DNA of 64,000 nucleotides from Haladaptatus litoreus (lineage in GTDB: Archaea > Halobacteriota > Halobacteria > Halobacteriales > Haladaptataceae): the NCBI RefSeq assembly GCF_900156425.1, contig NZ_FTNO01000001.1, forward strand, positions 372,001 to 436,000. The letters run 5' to 3'. Shown here in pieces: positions 8,770-16,984 of the stretch. A model generated the notes under the pieces. The model did not search any database. It was given only the letters and a program-made list of their open reading frames with translations, and was not told where the DNA came from. Numbering within the stretch: position 1 is the first letter of the stretch; each line of letters opens with the position of its first letter. The position numbers and the translations under genes were made by a program.

Positions 8770-9102
8770 TTATGCTTTCCCCATGCCCTGAACCTGTTCG
8801 AGTTCGACCTCGACGCGGATTCCGGGTGGGAAATCCATCTCGGCAACCTGTCGCGAGACACCGTTGTGGCCGACGATTTCTATCTTCCGCGTGTACACCG
8901 TGTAATCCCAACTCCGGAACTGTTGGCCCTCGTCGCCGGAGAGCGTTTTGTACTGCGGTACCCGAATCCGTTCCGGCGGTTCGGAGTGCGGGCCGCGAAG
9001 GTCTGCTCCTTTTCGCTCCGCTGTCGAGCGAATTTCCGACACGACTTTGTCCAGTACAGGCCGGTTCCCGCTCTGGAGAAGTATTTTTGTGATGAAGGTC
9101 AT
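8770..9102 (-). CDS. uS10 family ribosomal-protein paralogue
   Basis: Predicted 110-residue protein with the uS10 (ribosomal protein S10) fold pattern: LQSGNRPVLDKVVSEIRSTA, then KGADLRGPHSEPPERIRVPQ and the strand YTRKIEIVGHN before VRVEVELE-type C-terminal residues. It is divergent from the canonical archaeal S10, which normally sits downstream of EF-1 alpha; no translation factor genes are near. It is probably an extra-ribosomal or accessory paralogue. The gene stands alone between the NhaC operon and the NUDIX gene. Confidence 0.75.
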   Translation of the reverse strand: MTFITKILLQSGNRPVLDKVVSEIRSTAERKGADLRGPHSEPPERIRVPQYKTLSGDEGQQFRSWDYTVYTRKIEIVGHNGVSRQVAEMDFPPGIRVEVELEQVQGMGKA

Positions 9103-9265
9103 GGCTGGCTCTGTAGAGTATAGAGATTCACAGTACGTAAAATTCCTGCTTCTGCTTCGTAGCGACTATCTGTGTTTGTTCTGTCTATTCAGAGTTCTCA
9201 TATATCTTCCTCTTTGGCGTACCGAACGGGAAATGGCCGAAAACGACTGTGTTGGTTCGACATTC

Positions 9266-9271
9266 CTTTAA
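9266..9271 (+). promoter_or_regulatory. promoter box of NUDIX gene
   Basis: CTTTAA about 30 bases before the ATG at 9296. The distance fits a leaderless haloarchaeal transcript. Confidence 0.5.
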
Positions 9272-9295
9272 TGGCCAACCGCATACGATGGCACA

Positions 9296-9724
9296 ATGGC
9301 AGTCAAAGCTACGAGCGCGGGTGCCATCCTATTTCGGGATACCCGCGGTCGAAGGGAATACCTCCTCCTTAAAAGCCGTCCCGGCGATTGGGAGTTCCCC
9401 AAGGGCGGCGTGGAGGGCGACGAAGAGCTACAGCAAACAGCAATAAGAGAAGTGGAAGAGGAGGCTGGAATCGAAGATTTTCGGCTCCTCGACGGGTTTC
9501 GCGACGACTACAGTTACGTCTTCGAAGCGAACGGAACCACGATTCACAAGACGGTGCATCTGTTCATCGCCAAATCGTACGAGGCCAGCGCGGAACTCTC
9601 GAACGAACACCGCGACTTGCAATGGCGTGATTACGAACAGGCGATAAACACCATCACGCAGGACGGGCCACGGGACATCCTTCGAGATGCACACGAGTTC
9701 CTCGACGATTCCGAGGACAGCTAA
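9296..9724 (+). CDS. NUDIX hydrolase (Ap4A pyrophosphatase type)
   Basis: Predicted 142-residue NUDIX protein. The Nudix box spans residues 38-59 and has all required positions (G-x5-E-x7-REVEEEAGI). The short length, the early motif GAILFRD and the segment SRPGDWEFPKGG match bis(5'-nucleosyl)-tetraphosphatases, which split Ap4A-type signal nucleotides. It could also hydrolyse other nucleoside diphosphate derivatives. It is followed convergently by the PGF-CTERM protein gene. Confidence 0.87.
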   Translation: MAVKATSAGAILFRDTRGRREYLLLKSRPGDWEFPKGGVEGDEELQQTAIREVEEEAGIEDFRLLDGFRDDYSYVFEANGTTIHKTVHLFIAKSYEASAELSNEHRDLQWRDYEQAINTITQDGPRDILRDAHEFLDDSEDS

Positions 9725-9753
9725 AAACGGGAAACGAAACCGATTTTTCAGAC

Positions 9754-10449
9754 TTATCGACGCCGCGCCAGCAGTGCGATTCCCGCGAGCGCAGTCAGTG
9801 CAAGACCGATGCCGAAGCCGGGTTGACCGCCGGATTCGGTGTCTTCCGTGGTTCCGTCTTCAGTCGTCGTGGTTTCGCCGGACGAATCGCCGTCTTCAGT
9901 TTCGTTGCCGTCCGTCGTCTCGGTCGTTTCGTCACCTTGGACGTTGACGCCACCGTAGGCGATTTTCGGGACGTTCTCGTCAGTGCCCGAGTAAACCGTG
10001 ATGCCGTACATTCCGGGTTCCAGCGAGTCCATCTCCGTCTCGTTTTTGACGGAGAGGTTGTCGGCGTCGGACTGCGTCGTCAGCGCCGACCCATCGCCGC
10101 TTCCTGCTGCCGAGGTGTCGAACAGCAGAACAACGTTCCCGTCGCCGTTACCGTCGGTGACGGTCGCGTTCAGTTTGTAGTCGGCTTGGCCGCCGCCGAG
10201 TTGGACGGTCATTCCGTCGAGGTTGCTCAGGCTGAAGTTCATCGTGGCGGTTTCGCCCTGTTGTACGCTGTACATGGAGCGATTGAGCGAGACTGTTCCG
10301 TTACCATCTCCTTCCTGTTGGAGGGAAAGAGGGGACTGTACTGCGGGATTCTGGTCGGTGTTCGTCGCGGTTCCGGCAGTGCCTGCGACGGCGGTTCCTG
10401 CGAGGAGCGAGACGACCACCAAGGAGGTCAGAGCGTGTCGGATGTTCAT
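9754..10449 (-). CDS. secreted PGF-CTERM surface protein
   Basis: Predicted 231-residue exported protein. The N-terminus is a Sec-type signal (residues 1-23). The C-terminus has a Thr/Glu/Asp-rich stalk, then GQPGFGIGLALTALAGIALLARRR-like tripartite PGF-CTERM (PGF motif, hydrophobic segment, basic end). That signal is processed by archaeosortase A, which anchors proteins to membrane lipid. The middle portion (about 50-170) looks like the beta-sandwich seen in haloarchaeal S-layer-associated proteins (DUF7827/BGTF-like). Many N-glycosylation sequons (NGT, NRS, NFS, NAT, NLS) support surface exposure. The ligand is unknown. Confidence 0.85.
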   Translation of the reverse strand: MNIRHALTSLVVVSLLAGTAVAGTAGTATNTDQNPAVQSPLSLQQEGDGNGTVSLNRSMYSVQQGETATMNFSLSNLDGMTVQLGGGQADYKLNATVTDGNGDGNVVLLFDTSAAGSGDGSALTTQSDADNLSVKNETEMDSLEPGMYGITVYSGTDENVPKIAYGGVNVQGDETTETTDGNETEDGDSSGETTTTEDGTTEDTESGGQPGFGIGLALTALAGIALLARRR

Positions 10450-10586
10450 AGCTGAAGTAGTATTGCGGTAAAACCGCGTTTGCCCGTCGCGTAACGAGCG
10501 GTGCTTGAAATTTCACATCATTAGACAAATATTTTCCGTAATACGTCGGTCGAATCGCTTACCAGCACGGGGGTCGATGGATACGT

Positions 10587-11642
10587 ATGGCCGAACCGGA
10601 GTTCACGTTCGAACTGCGAACCTGTCGGTGGGCAGAGCGATGCTGGCCGCCCGAGGGTCGTGAACGGCCGGTGCTCGTCTCTCGACAATTGGGGACGAAA
10701 CGCAGGCGATGGGATACGGTCGTGGTGGAGGTGGACGCCGATGCGTTCGCCCGACGCGCCCAGTTCGGACGGAAACGACTCGACGGCAATCTGTTGCACG
10801 TCGTTCGAAACGCACCGGAGGTGTGGGAGTGGTATCAGGACGCTCTCCCCGACCCCGGCTATCCATGGCGCTATGTGCGAGAAACGATTCACGAGGCGGA
10901 CGACCGGAGAGTTTTGGACGTTCGAAAACGTGGACGAAAGCTCGAAATCAGACGCCGTTGGGAGTATCCCGACTGGGTTCGGCGCATCGTTGCCATCGAG
11001 AACAAACCCGATTTGGATGCCAGCGCGGCGCGAAACCTGCGCCCGCAGATAGAGCGCGACGTTGCCCTCGCACTGGCCGACGAGGTGTGGGTTGCAACAC
11101 GCGCAACAGGTGATAGAGTCGAACCCGCACTGCTCGAATCCCTACCGGTTGAAGCGGGGATTCTGACGTTTTCGGGCGACGAAAACGACGATTACGGCGG
11201 ATTCGACGAAAACCAAACGAACGTCGCGTGGTTCCCCCGAACGCTCGACGTTGACGCCCCTGGAACCCGAATCGTGGAGCGTCCGAGCGGCGGAAAGTAC
11301 GACCAGTCTGCCGCCACATTCGAGTACGTCGAACCAGCGAAAAAACGGAAAAAGCGACTGGAAATCGCGGAACGGGCATACGAACGCGGGTGGCGGTCGT
11401 ACACCCGAACCATGCGGCCTGACTGCCGATATTTCGAACTTCGACACGAAAACGAGATGCTGCTTCCGCACTGCTCGGCGAAATCGTGTTCACAAACCGC
11501 GAGCAAATGTTCCGGGCGCTGTTCCGACTTCGAACCCGAACCTCCCACGTGGCGACAGAAGGAGTGGCCAATCGAGGGTGGCCCCGGAAAGGCGATTCAG
11601 CGACTGCTCGACTCCCGTCGGGAGCGATTTCGACCTGACTGA
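10587..11642 (+). CDS. DUF5787 family protein, possible PD-(D/E)XK nuclease with Cys cluster
   Basis: Predicted 351-residue haloarchaeal protein of unknown function. Pro128-Asp129, then Glu138-Asn-Lys140 (PDWVRRIVAIENK), matches the PD-(D/E)XK nuclease active-site pattern with normal spacing, and Gln154 in LRPQIERD sits where RecB-like nucleases carry a conserved glutamine. Near the C-terminus Cys296, Cys301, Cys308 and Cys312 (C-x4-C-x6-C-x3-C), with Cys280 just before, could hold an Fe-S cluster or zinc, as in Cas4/AddB/Dna2-type nucleases. The nuclease reading is my inference. It is transcribed alone, and convergently with the gene at 11657. Confidence 0.75.
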   Translation: MAEPEFTFELRTCRWAERCWPPEGRERPVLVSRQLGTKRRRWDTVVVEVDADAFARRAQFGRKRLDGNLLHVVRNAPEVWEWYQDALPDPGYPWRYVRETIHEADDRRVLDVRKRGRKLEIRRRWEYPDWVRRIVAIENKPDLDASAARNLRPQIERDVALALADEVWVATRATGDRVEPALLESLPVEAGILTFSGDENDDYGGFDENQTNVAWFPRTLDVDAPGTRIVERPSGGKYDQSAATFEYVEPAKKRKKRLEIAERAYERGWRSYTRTMRPDCRYFELRHENEMLLPHCSAKSCSQTASKCSGRCSDFEPEPPTWRQKEWPIEGGPGKAIQRLLDSRRERFRPD

Positions 11643-11656
11643 CTGTTTCGCAGTCC

Positions 11657-12157
11657 TCAGCCGGACGCTTCGACCGTAATGTCCTCGCGCGAAACGGCGA
11701 GTTTGAACGTCGGGACGGTTCGGTAGACGACTTCGACCACGCCTTTCCGTTTGAGGCTTTGGAGGGCGGAGCGCACGTCGTCAACGTCCGGGTCGATGTC
11801 GAACTCTTCGCGGAGGTTGTGGAGCACCGAGACGACACTCTCTGAACGCTCGTCAGGCCCGGGAAGAACGGAAAATGCCTGTTGCTGGAGTTTCGGTACG
11901 CGAACCACGCTCGGTGTGTCGCCGTCCTCGTCGGCGACCATTCCGGGTTCCACATCCACGAGGTCGTTCGCCTCAGTCGTCGCGCAGATGTAGCTGTTTT
12001 CGTCGCGGTAATAGTACTCTTTTAGTTCGTTTTCCAAATACTGGTGGACTTCGCTCCCGCTTTCCAGCCCCCACCTGTCCTGTAATTCACTGTTTTTCGT
12101 CGGTTGCAGTTCGACCAAGTCGGCGAGTCGCTCGCGGGCGTCCTCGGACAGCGTCAT
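11657..12157 (-). CDS. DUF5797 family protein (winged-helix-like)
   Basis: Predicted 166-residue haloarchaeal protein. The N-terminal part (residues 1-55, SEDARERLADLVELQPTKNS) and the C-terminal part (DVDDVRSALQSLKRKGVVEV) both look like small helical winged-helix segments, so it may be a DNA-binding or regulatory protein. No catalytic motif is visible. The ATG at 12157 (MTLSEDARE) was chosen because the in-frame extension to 12280 has non-coding character. It converges on the DUF5787 gene with only 14 bases between the stops. Confidence 0.72.
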   Translation of the reverse strand: MTLSEDARERLADLVELQPTKNSELQDRWGLESGSEVHQYLENELKEYYYRDENSYICATTEANDLVDVEPGMVADEDGDTPSVVRVPKLQQQAFSVLPGPDERSESVVSVLHNLREEFDIDPDVDDVRSALQSLKRKGVVEVVYRTVPTFKLAVSREDITVEASG

Positions 12158-12683
12158 TGTGGAGAGGCTATGCGGGCGTGTTATTTCCCAGTTCCGGAGC
12201 AGTTTCGGCGAAGACGATGAGTATGGTGTCGGGTGTATCACGGTGGAGACACAAGATTTCGAAGAACGCCGAGGAGACATTCCGGGTGCGACGAACTCGC
12301 TTGTGCGGGTGTGGTGTTTGCGGTTGCTAGGCGCAATGGACGCCCTAACTCCATCAGTCGCTCATGGCTTCGCCATTCGCTCCCGCTGTCGTTCGCCCGT
12401 TCCCAGCCAAAACCGCAGGGCGGGCGAGTGCGACGCACTCGCTCGCTAAACGATTGGACGTGACTGCTATCGTGTGACGGCAGGACGGGTTTTCGTCCCG
12501 AAATTGGCCGGTCGAGTTTGTGTTGGGCAGGCCATCGGCCTGCCCGCCCTGCGGTTTCGGCTGTCCTGAAAACGTACTTCGCCCCGTTCCAGCAGTTCAC
12601 AGTGCCCGGACATCAATCCGACCACTGTCCACAAACCTCACATCTCCGGAACGATTAACCGAGTTCCGCGAGACATCCCACGC
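12158..12683. repeat. gene-free spacer with GC-rich hairpins, like 4743-5298
   Basis: These 526 bases hold no convincing gene. Two hairpins stand out: GCGAGTGCG-a-CGCACTCGC at 12424-12442, and GGGCAGGCC-atc-GGCCTGCCC at 12525-12545. The first hairpin and the preceding CTCATGGCTTCGCC segment recur in the spacer at 4923-5003. The last 30 bases before 12684 hold the enoyl-CoA hydratase promoter region (GATTAACC near 12655). Confidence 0.6.
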
Positions 12684-13460
12684 ATGCCTGAATGGGATAC
12701 GGTACGACTCGACTTCGATGACGACGTAGCCACGCTGACGGTTAACCGCCCCGACCGACTCAACGCCCTGAACGTCGAGACACTGCACGCACTGCGGGAG
12801 GCGATTTCCGAGGCCGAATCTGAGGACGCCCGCGTGCTCGTCCTCACGGGCGCTGGCGAGAAGGCGTTCATCGCCGGAGCCGACATCAGCCACATGCAAG
12901 ACCTCTCGGTGGCCGAAGCGCAGGAGTACGCCGAACTGGGCCACGAAATCGCGGACATGCTGGAGTTATTCCCCGCGCCCGTCATCGCGGCGATGAACGG
13001 CTACACCTTCGGCGGCGGATGCGAACTCGCCCTCGCCTGTGACTTCCGCGTCGCCAGCGAGGACGCAGTCATCGGCCAAACCGAAATCGACCTCGGCATT
13101 ATTCCGGGGTGGGGCGGCACCCAGCGACTCACCCGATTGGTCGGCGACGAACTGGCCCGCCGACTCATCTACTTCGGCGAGCGAATCGACGCGCAGGACG
13201 CCCACGAAATCGGACTGGTCGGCGAAGTCGTCGCCCACGACCAAATCGACTCCCACGCTTCGGAGATGGCGGCAGACCTCGCAGAACGCCCGGCCTTCGC
13301 CCTTCAAGCCGCGAAAGAGGCGCTGAATCAGGCACACGAGGGAACCCAATCCGCAGGCCTGCGCTACGAGCGCCGCCTCTGGAGTTCGCTGTTCGGCACG
13401 CACGACCAGCGCGAAGGGATGTCTGCATTCTTGGATGACCGAGAACCGGATTTCGAGTAG
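12684..13460 (+). CDS. enoyl-CoA hydratase/isomerase family protein
   Basis: Predicted 258-residue crotonase-fold enzyme, full length. The oxyanion-hole segments are visible as FIAGADISHM near residue 64 and GYTFGGGCELALACDFRVAS near residue 104; the catalytic-glutamate region IDLGIIPGWGGTQRL follows. It most likely hydrates enoyl-CoA during fatty acid or amino acid breakdown, but crotonase relatives catalyse several reactions. No beta-oxidation partner lies next to it. It converges on the MFS transporter with five bases between stops. Confidence 0.88.
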   Translation: MPEWDTVRLDFDDDVATLTVNRPDRLNALNVETLHALREAISEAESEDARVLVLTGAGEKAFIAGADISHMQDLSVAEAQEYAELGHEIADMLELFPAPVIAAMNGYTFGGGCELALACDFRVASEDAVIGQTEIDLGIIPGWGGTQRLTRLVGDELARRLIYFGERIDAQDAHEIGLVGEVVAHDQIDSHASEMAADLAERPAFALQAAKEALNQAHEGTQSAGLRYERRLWSSLFGTHDQREGMSAFLDDREPDFE

Positions 13461-13465
13461 AAAAA

Positions 13466-14734
13466 CTAATCCTGGGGCGTCAGGCGCGAATCGGTTTCCG
13501 CCTCTCCGTCAGCACCGACCGCCACCGTTTCTTCAACCTGCGTATAGACCAGCACCGCGCCGAGGGCGGCCAGTGTCGCCCCGAACTCGAACGGCATTTC
13601 GAAGCCGTATCGAACCAAAAATCCGGACGCCAGCGGGCCGATTGCGGTTCCCAGTCCGAACGCCATTGTCAAAATCGACAGTTGGGTTCCGGACTGACCT
13701 TCCCGTGCGAGGTCGCCCGCGAGTGCCAGCGCGGGCGCGAACACCAGCGCGCCTGCGACACCCTGCAAAAGGCGGGCGACGAGCATTTGGATGGAGGTAT
13801 CGACGAATCCCTGCACGAACGTTGCCGGAACTAAAATCACCATTCCGACGATGATGAACGGGCGTCGTCCGAATCGGTCGCTCGCGCGGCCGACCGGAGC
13901 CTGAAGCGCGACCTGCGCGAGAACGAACGCCGCGAACTGGAGACCGAACCACGTTTTTCCTTGGTCCAATCGGTCGTTGATTGTCGGTTCGATGGTCGCC
14001 AACAGCGCGATGCTGATGGCCAAAAACAGCGTCGTGAGGCCGAGCGTGAACACGGGGTCGAGGCCACCCTCCGAATCGCGGAGCGAGAGGTCGAACTCTT
14101 CGCCAGCACTCGCTTGGGTTTGTTCCGGGTCGCTCACCAGCAGGGTGACGAGCAGATAGCTGACGAACGCGCCGACTGCCGCGAAGTAGAACGCCGCGTC
14201 GAAGCCGCTCAGTTGGATTCCTGCGAGGGTGTACGGGCCGCCATCGACGACCGACCCGGCCGCAATCGGGCCGAGACCGAATCCCAGCAGTCGGAAGGTG
14301 TTGAAGATACCCATGTTTCCGCCACGGTTGTCGGACGTGGCGAGTTCGTTGACCAACGCGATGGTGCACGGTATCGTGAACGCGACACCAACGCCCTGAA
14401 GTGCCCGAATTGCGACAAGCGACAGGTAGCTTCCGGCGAACGCGTAGGCGATATTCGTTGCCGTTAGAATCGCCAGTCCGAGCAGAATAAACAGCTTGCG
14501 TTTCCCGGTTCGGTCGGAGATTCGCCCGGCGAAGGGTTGCGTGAAGCTGTTGAGAAAGCCGAACAGCGAGAGAACGATGCCCGTCACCATCGCTTCTGCA
14601 AGGCCGAACGTACTACCGGAGACGGTTCCACTTGCGATGTACACCGGGAGGACGACGATAAGGAAGGAGTTGCCGACTGCATCCGCCATCCGCGCCAGCG
14701 CCAGCGCTAACACTCGTCTGTCGGTACCAAACAT
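13466..14734 (-). CDS. MFS transporter
   Basis: Predicted 422-residue major facilitator superfamily transporter with about twelve membrane segments. The loop 2-3 signature appears as AGRISDRTGKRK near residue 68 and is echoed in the second half by GRASDRFGRRP. A hydrophilic, acidic loop containing QTQASAGEEFDLS separates the two halves. It is closest in style to multidrug or sugar efflux members, but the substrate cannot be inferred. It stands alone. Confidence 0.88.
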   Translation of the reverse strand: MFGTDRRVLALALARMADAVGNSFLIVVLPVYIASGTVSGSTFGLAEAMVTGIVLSLFGFLNSFTQPFAGRISDRTGKRKLFILLGLAILTATNIAYAFAGSYLSLVAIRALQGVGVAFTIPCTIALVNELATSDNRGGNMGIFNTFRLLGFGLGPIAAGSVVDGGPYTLAGIQLSGFDAAFYFAAVGAFVSYLLVTLLVSDPEQTQASAGEEFDLSLRDSEGGLDPVFTLGLTTLFLAISIALLATIEPTINDRLDQGKTWFGLQFAAFVLAQVALQAPVGRASDRFGRRPFIIVGMVILVPATFVQGFVDTSIQMLVARLLQGVAGALVFAPALALAGDLAREGQSGTQLSILTMAFGLGTAIGPLASGFLVRYGFEMPFEFGATLAALGAVLVYTQVEETVAVGADGEAETDSRLTPQD

Positions 14735-14841
14735 TCGGTTCGAAATACCGGGCCTGCACGCAAGACGATTGTGGTGGTGGCCGTGGTTTCCGACAGTAGC
14801 CGTAATAACAGCTAAGACAGTCCACGTTGTTCACTGTTCAC

Positions 14842-15099
14842 ATGGCACGTAGCGTCAAGTTCAGTCATCTGGAGTCCGAACTCCAACGGCTGTCCTATCC
14901 GGTGTCGCGTGAGGAGGCCACAGAGAAACTGGACGACGTAACCGTTCTGTTCGCGGAGGGGGAGGAGAACCTCGGTAAACTCGTTTCACAGACGGAGCAA
15001 GAGGAGTACGATTCTGTAGAAGATATCGATGCAGAAATCAACAACGTCCTGCCACGGGAAGCAGTGGGCGAACCGTACCAGTCGGAAGGCGAGGGCTAA
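14842..15099 (+). CDS. DUF5789 family small protein
   Basis: Predicted 85-residue acidic haloarchaeal protein starting MARSVKFSHLESELQRLSYP. The pattern LSYPVSREEATEKL, followed by an acidic helix, is typical of this small family of unknown function. The ATG at 14842 was preferred over one at 14827, which would add only five residues. It lies 45 bases upstream of the transcription factor S gene, but that gene has its own promoter box. Confidence 0.75.
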   Translation: MARSVKFSHLESELQRLSYPVSREEATEKLDDVTVLFAEGEENLGKLVSQTEQEEYDSVEDIDAEINNVLPREAVGEPYQSEGEG

Positions 15100-15110
15100 G
15101 AAGCACGCCG

Positions 15111-15116
15111 TTTAAA
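15111..15116 (+). promoter_or_regulatory. promoter box of transcription factor S gene
   Basis: TTTAAA 34 bases before the ATG at 15145, consistent with transcription starting a few bases before the start codon. Confidence 0.6.
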
Positions 15117-15144
15117 TGGGCGCGTCGGCTATCCCGGGACAACA

Positions 15145-15456
15145 ATGGAGTTCTGTGACGAGTGCGGTTCCATGATGAAAGCCGACGACGGTCTTTGGGT
15201 CTGCGGAAGCTGTGGCTACGAAAAGCCCAAAGGCGACGCCAGCGACTACACCATCACCGAAGACCAAGAGGTTAGCGAGATAATCGAGAGCGGCGGCGGC
15301 ACCAACGGCCTGCCGACCACCAGCGCACAGTGTCCGAACTGTGATAACGACGAAGCCTACTGGTACATGCAACAGATTCGCTCCGCCGACGAGAGCGAAA
15401 CCCGATTCTTCGTCTGTACCGAGTGCGAACACAAGTGGCGCGAAGACGATCATTAA
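15145..15456 (+). CDS. tfs: transcription factor S (TFIIS-like)
   Basis: Predicted 103-residue archaeal transcription elongation and cleavage factor. Two zinc ribbons are present: CDEC/CGSC at residues 4-23 and CPNC/CTEC at about 63-95. The C-terminal ribbon contains the acidic SADESETRF segment, matching the catalytic DE pair that stimulates RNA cleavage by backtracked RNA polymerase. Length and layout are those of the family. A perfect 16-base-arm inverted repeat follows at 15482. Confidence 0.93.
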   Translation: MEFCDECGSMMKADDGLWVCGSCGYEKPKGDASDYTITEDQEVSEIIESGGGTNGLPTTSAQCPNCDNDEAYWYMQQIRSADESETRFFVCTECEHKWREDDH

Positions 15457-15783
15457 CCACGACCTTTTACGACGGTCGAAAGACAGAGCCAGCGCGATTC
15501 GCGCTGGCTCTGTCCGTCTCCCTGTAAAAGCTCGACCAAAAGCACTCCTTCTTCGCTTCGTTTCACTCCGCTCAGTCGTCGGCCCGCTCACTCGTCGCTG
15601 GCGCTCCTCGTTCGCGGAGAGTGTGCTGGCCGCTAGTGGATGTGCAGGTTGCTGTTTCTGGCGGTTGTGAATATCCACGAAACTGGCGGTGGTGTAGATT
15701 GCTGACTTTCGCGGTTGCGTCGTCTGCCTTCGCTCACTGCGCTCGCTGGCTGAGAAACTGTAACAGAAATCGAAACCGAAGAA
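15457..15783. other. gene-free convergent spacer
   Basis: This stretch lies between the convergent transcription factor S and trmI genes. Apart from the hairpin at 15482-15514 it has GC-rich runs of the kind GCTTCGTTTCACTCCGCTC and CTCACTCGTCGCTGGCGCTC, common filler in haloarchaeal spacers. The part from 15640 to 15720 has weak similarity to the dispersed repeat at 45.2 kb (words like GGTTGCTG and TTGCTGAC), too weak to call a copy. Confidence 0.5.
15482..15514 (+). terminator. perfect 16-bp hairpin after transcription factor S
   Basis: Arms GACAGAGCCAGCGCGA and TCGCGCTGGCTCTGTC are perfectly complementary around a single T. A second outer pair, CTTTTAC near 15465 and GTAAAAG near 15524, could extend the stem discontinuously. 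Its place 25 bases after the stop suggests a transcript end or RNA-stabilising structure; haloarchaeal terminators usually rely on T-runs, so the role is uncertain. Confidence 0.5.
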
Positions 15784-16506
15784 TTAGACGTTTCGCGCGA
15801 ACGTCAGATAGCCGGTGTGTCCCACACCCGTCGTCGTCGGGCGCGTGCCTCTGTCGTCGAAATCCATCTCGCGCTGGATGGTTTCCATGGTTCGAATGTT
15901 ATCCAGATTGGCCTCTCTCGCAGCCATCTCGACATCGCGGGCACTCTCCACGAACGGGGCGTACACGCCGAGCGACCCGCCGTCTGCGAGCAACTCCGGT
16001 GTGTGCGCGACGACTTCTGCGGCGTCCGGCGTGTCCAGCGTGAGCACGTCGAACTCGCCGAGTTCGTCCACCTCCTCGGTTATGTCGCCGGTTCTGACAT
16101 CGACTCGGTCGGCCACGTCGGCCATCTCGATATTTTCGCGGGCGACTTCCGCGAAGTCGGCTTTGCGCTCGAACGTGACGACATCCGCACCGATTCGACC
16201 GAGATAGCCCGCGAGGACGCCGGTTCCGGTTCCGGCGTCGAGCACTCGGTCACCCGCCGACACGCCCGTTTCGCCGACGACGAGGCCGATGTCGCGCGGG
16301 AGCATTGGCGCGCCGGTTCGTTCGAAATGGTGAAACAGGTCGGGGCCGCGGAGTCTGCGAACTGTAAACTCCTCGTCCAAGTGCGTGAACAGGGTGTCTC
16401 CCGGTTCCACGTCTTCCGGAACCGTGAGGACACCGAGGTCTGTTTGTAGCTCCTCGCCGGGGTCGCGCAGATATTCCCGGTCGCCGTGCGTGAGCAGTAT
16501 CGTCAC
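15784..16506 (-). CDS. trmI: tRNA (adenine-N1)-methyltransferase TrmI-like
   Basis: Predicted 240-residue class I SAM-dependent methyltransferase of the archaeal TrmI family, which makes m1A at positions 57/58 of the tRNA T-loop. The SAM site is clear: [21 protein letters not shown] near residue 87, then VTFERK, and the catalytic loop [10 protein letters not shown] small N-terminal beta domain precedes it (about 1-65). Its start codon overlaps the stop of the NAC gene (ATGA), and the PUA-domain gene lies upstream, a grouping of RNA and ribosome-related genes often seen together in archaea. Confidence 0.88.
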   Translation of the reverse strand: MTILLTHGDREYLRDPGEELQTDLGVLTVPEDVEPGDTLFTHLDEEFTVRRLRGPDLFHHFERTGAPMLPRDIGLVVGETGVSAGDRVLDAGTGTGVLAGYLGRIGADVVTFERKADFAEVARENIEMADVADRVDVRTGDITEEVDELGEFDVLTLDTPDAAEVVAHTPELLADGGSLGVYAPFVESARDVEMAAREANLDNIRTMETIQREMDFDDRGTRPTTTGVGHTGYLTFARNV

Positions 16507-16895
16507 TCCAGTCGCTCGACCGCCGCCGCGAGGTCGCCATCGACCGCTTCGAGCGCCTCACGGGCTTTGTCCTCGCTTGCACCCGTTCGCTGGGCGACGA
16601 TTTCAACGTCTGCGTCCGGTATTGCGCCCGCGGACGAATCTGCATCGCCCGACTCGACCGCACCGCTTGCGCCGCCGGTCGCTTCGCGCGACTCGGCGTC
16701 GCCGACGATTTGATAGGTCTGCTGACCGCGGGCATCCATCCGGGTGACTTCCGGGTCGCTGAAGACGAGTTCCTCGCCGTCAGCGGTGCGGATGACCACT
16801 TCTTCGGCATCGACGTCGTCTACGTCGATACCCATTTGCTTCATCATCTGTTGCATCTTTCGGGGGTTGAGTCCACCGCCGCCTCCTCCAAACAT
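16503..16895 (-). CDS. nac: nascent polypeptide-associated complex protein (alpha-NAC)
   Basis: Predicted 130-residue archaeal NAC, a ribosome-associated chaperone for emerging proteins. Order: a Gly-rich start [22 protein letters not shown], the NAC beta-barrel (about 28-70, [21 protein letters not shown]), an acidic linker expanded relative to non-halophiles, then a C-terminal UBA domain (about 90-130, [16 protein letters not shown]). It overlaps trmI by four bases and lies 89 bases downstream of the PUA gene. Confidence 0.93.
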   Translation of the reverse strand: MFGGGGGGLNPRKMQQMMKQMGIDVDDVDAEEVVIRTADGEELVFSDPEVTRMDARGQQTYQIVGDAESREATGGASGAVESGDADSSAGAIPDADVEIVAQRTGASEDKAREALEAVDGDLAAAVERLE

Positions 16896-16984
16896 ACCCG
16901 AATCGTCGGAACGGAGGGCAAAAAACGTGACGCAAACGCGGCGCAGAATCGACCGTTTTCTTCATTCGGGTGACCTCGCCGAAT

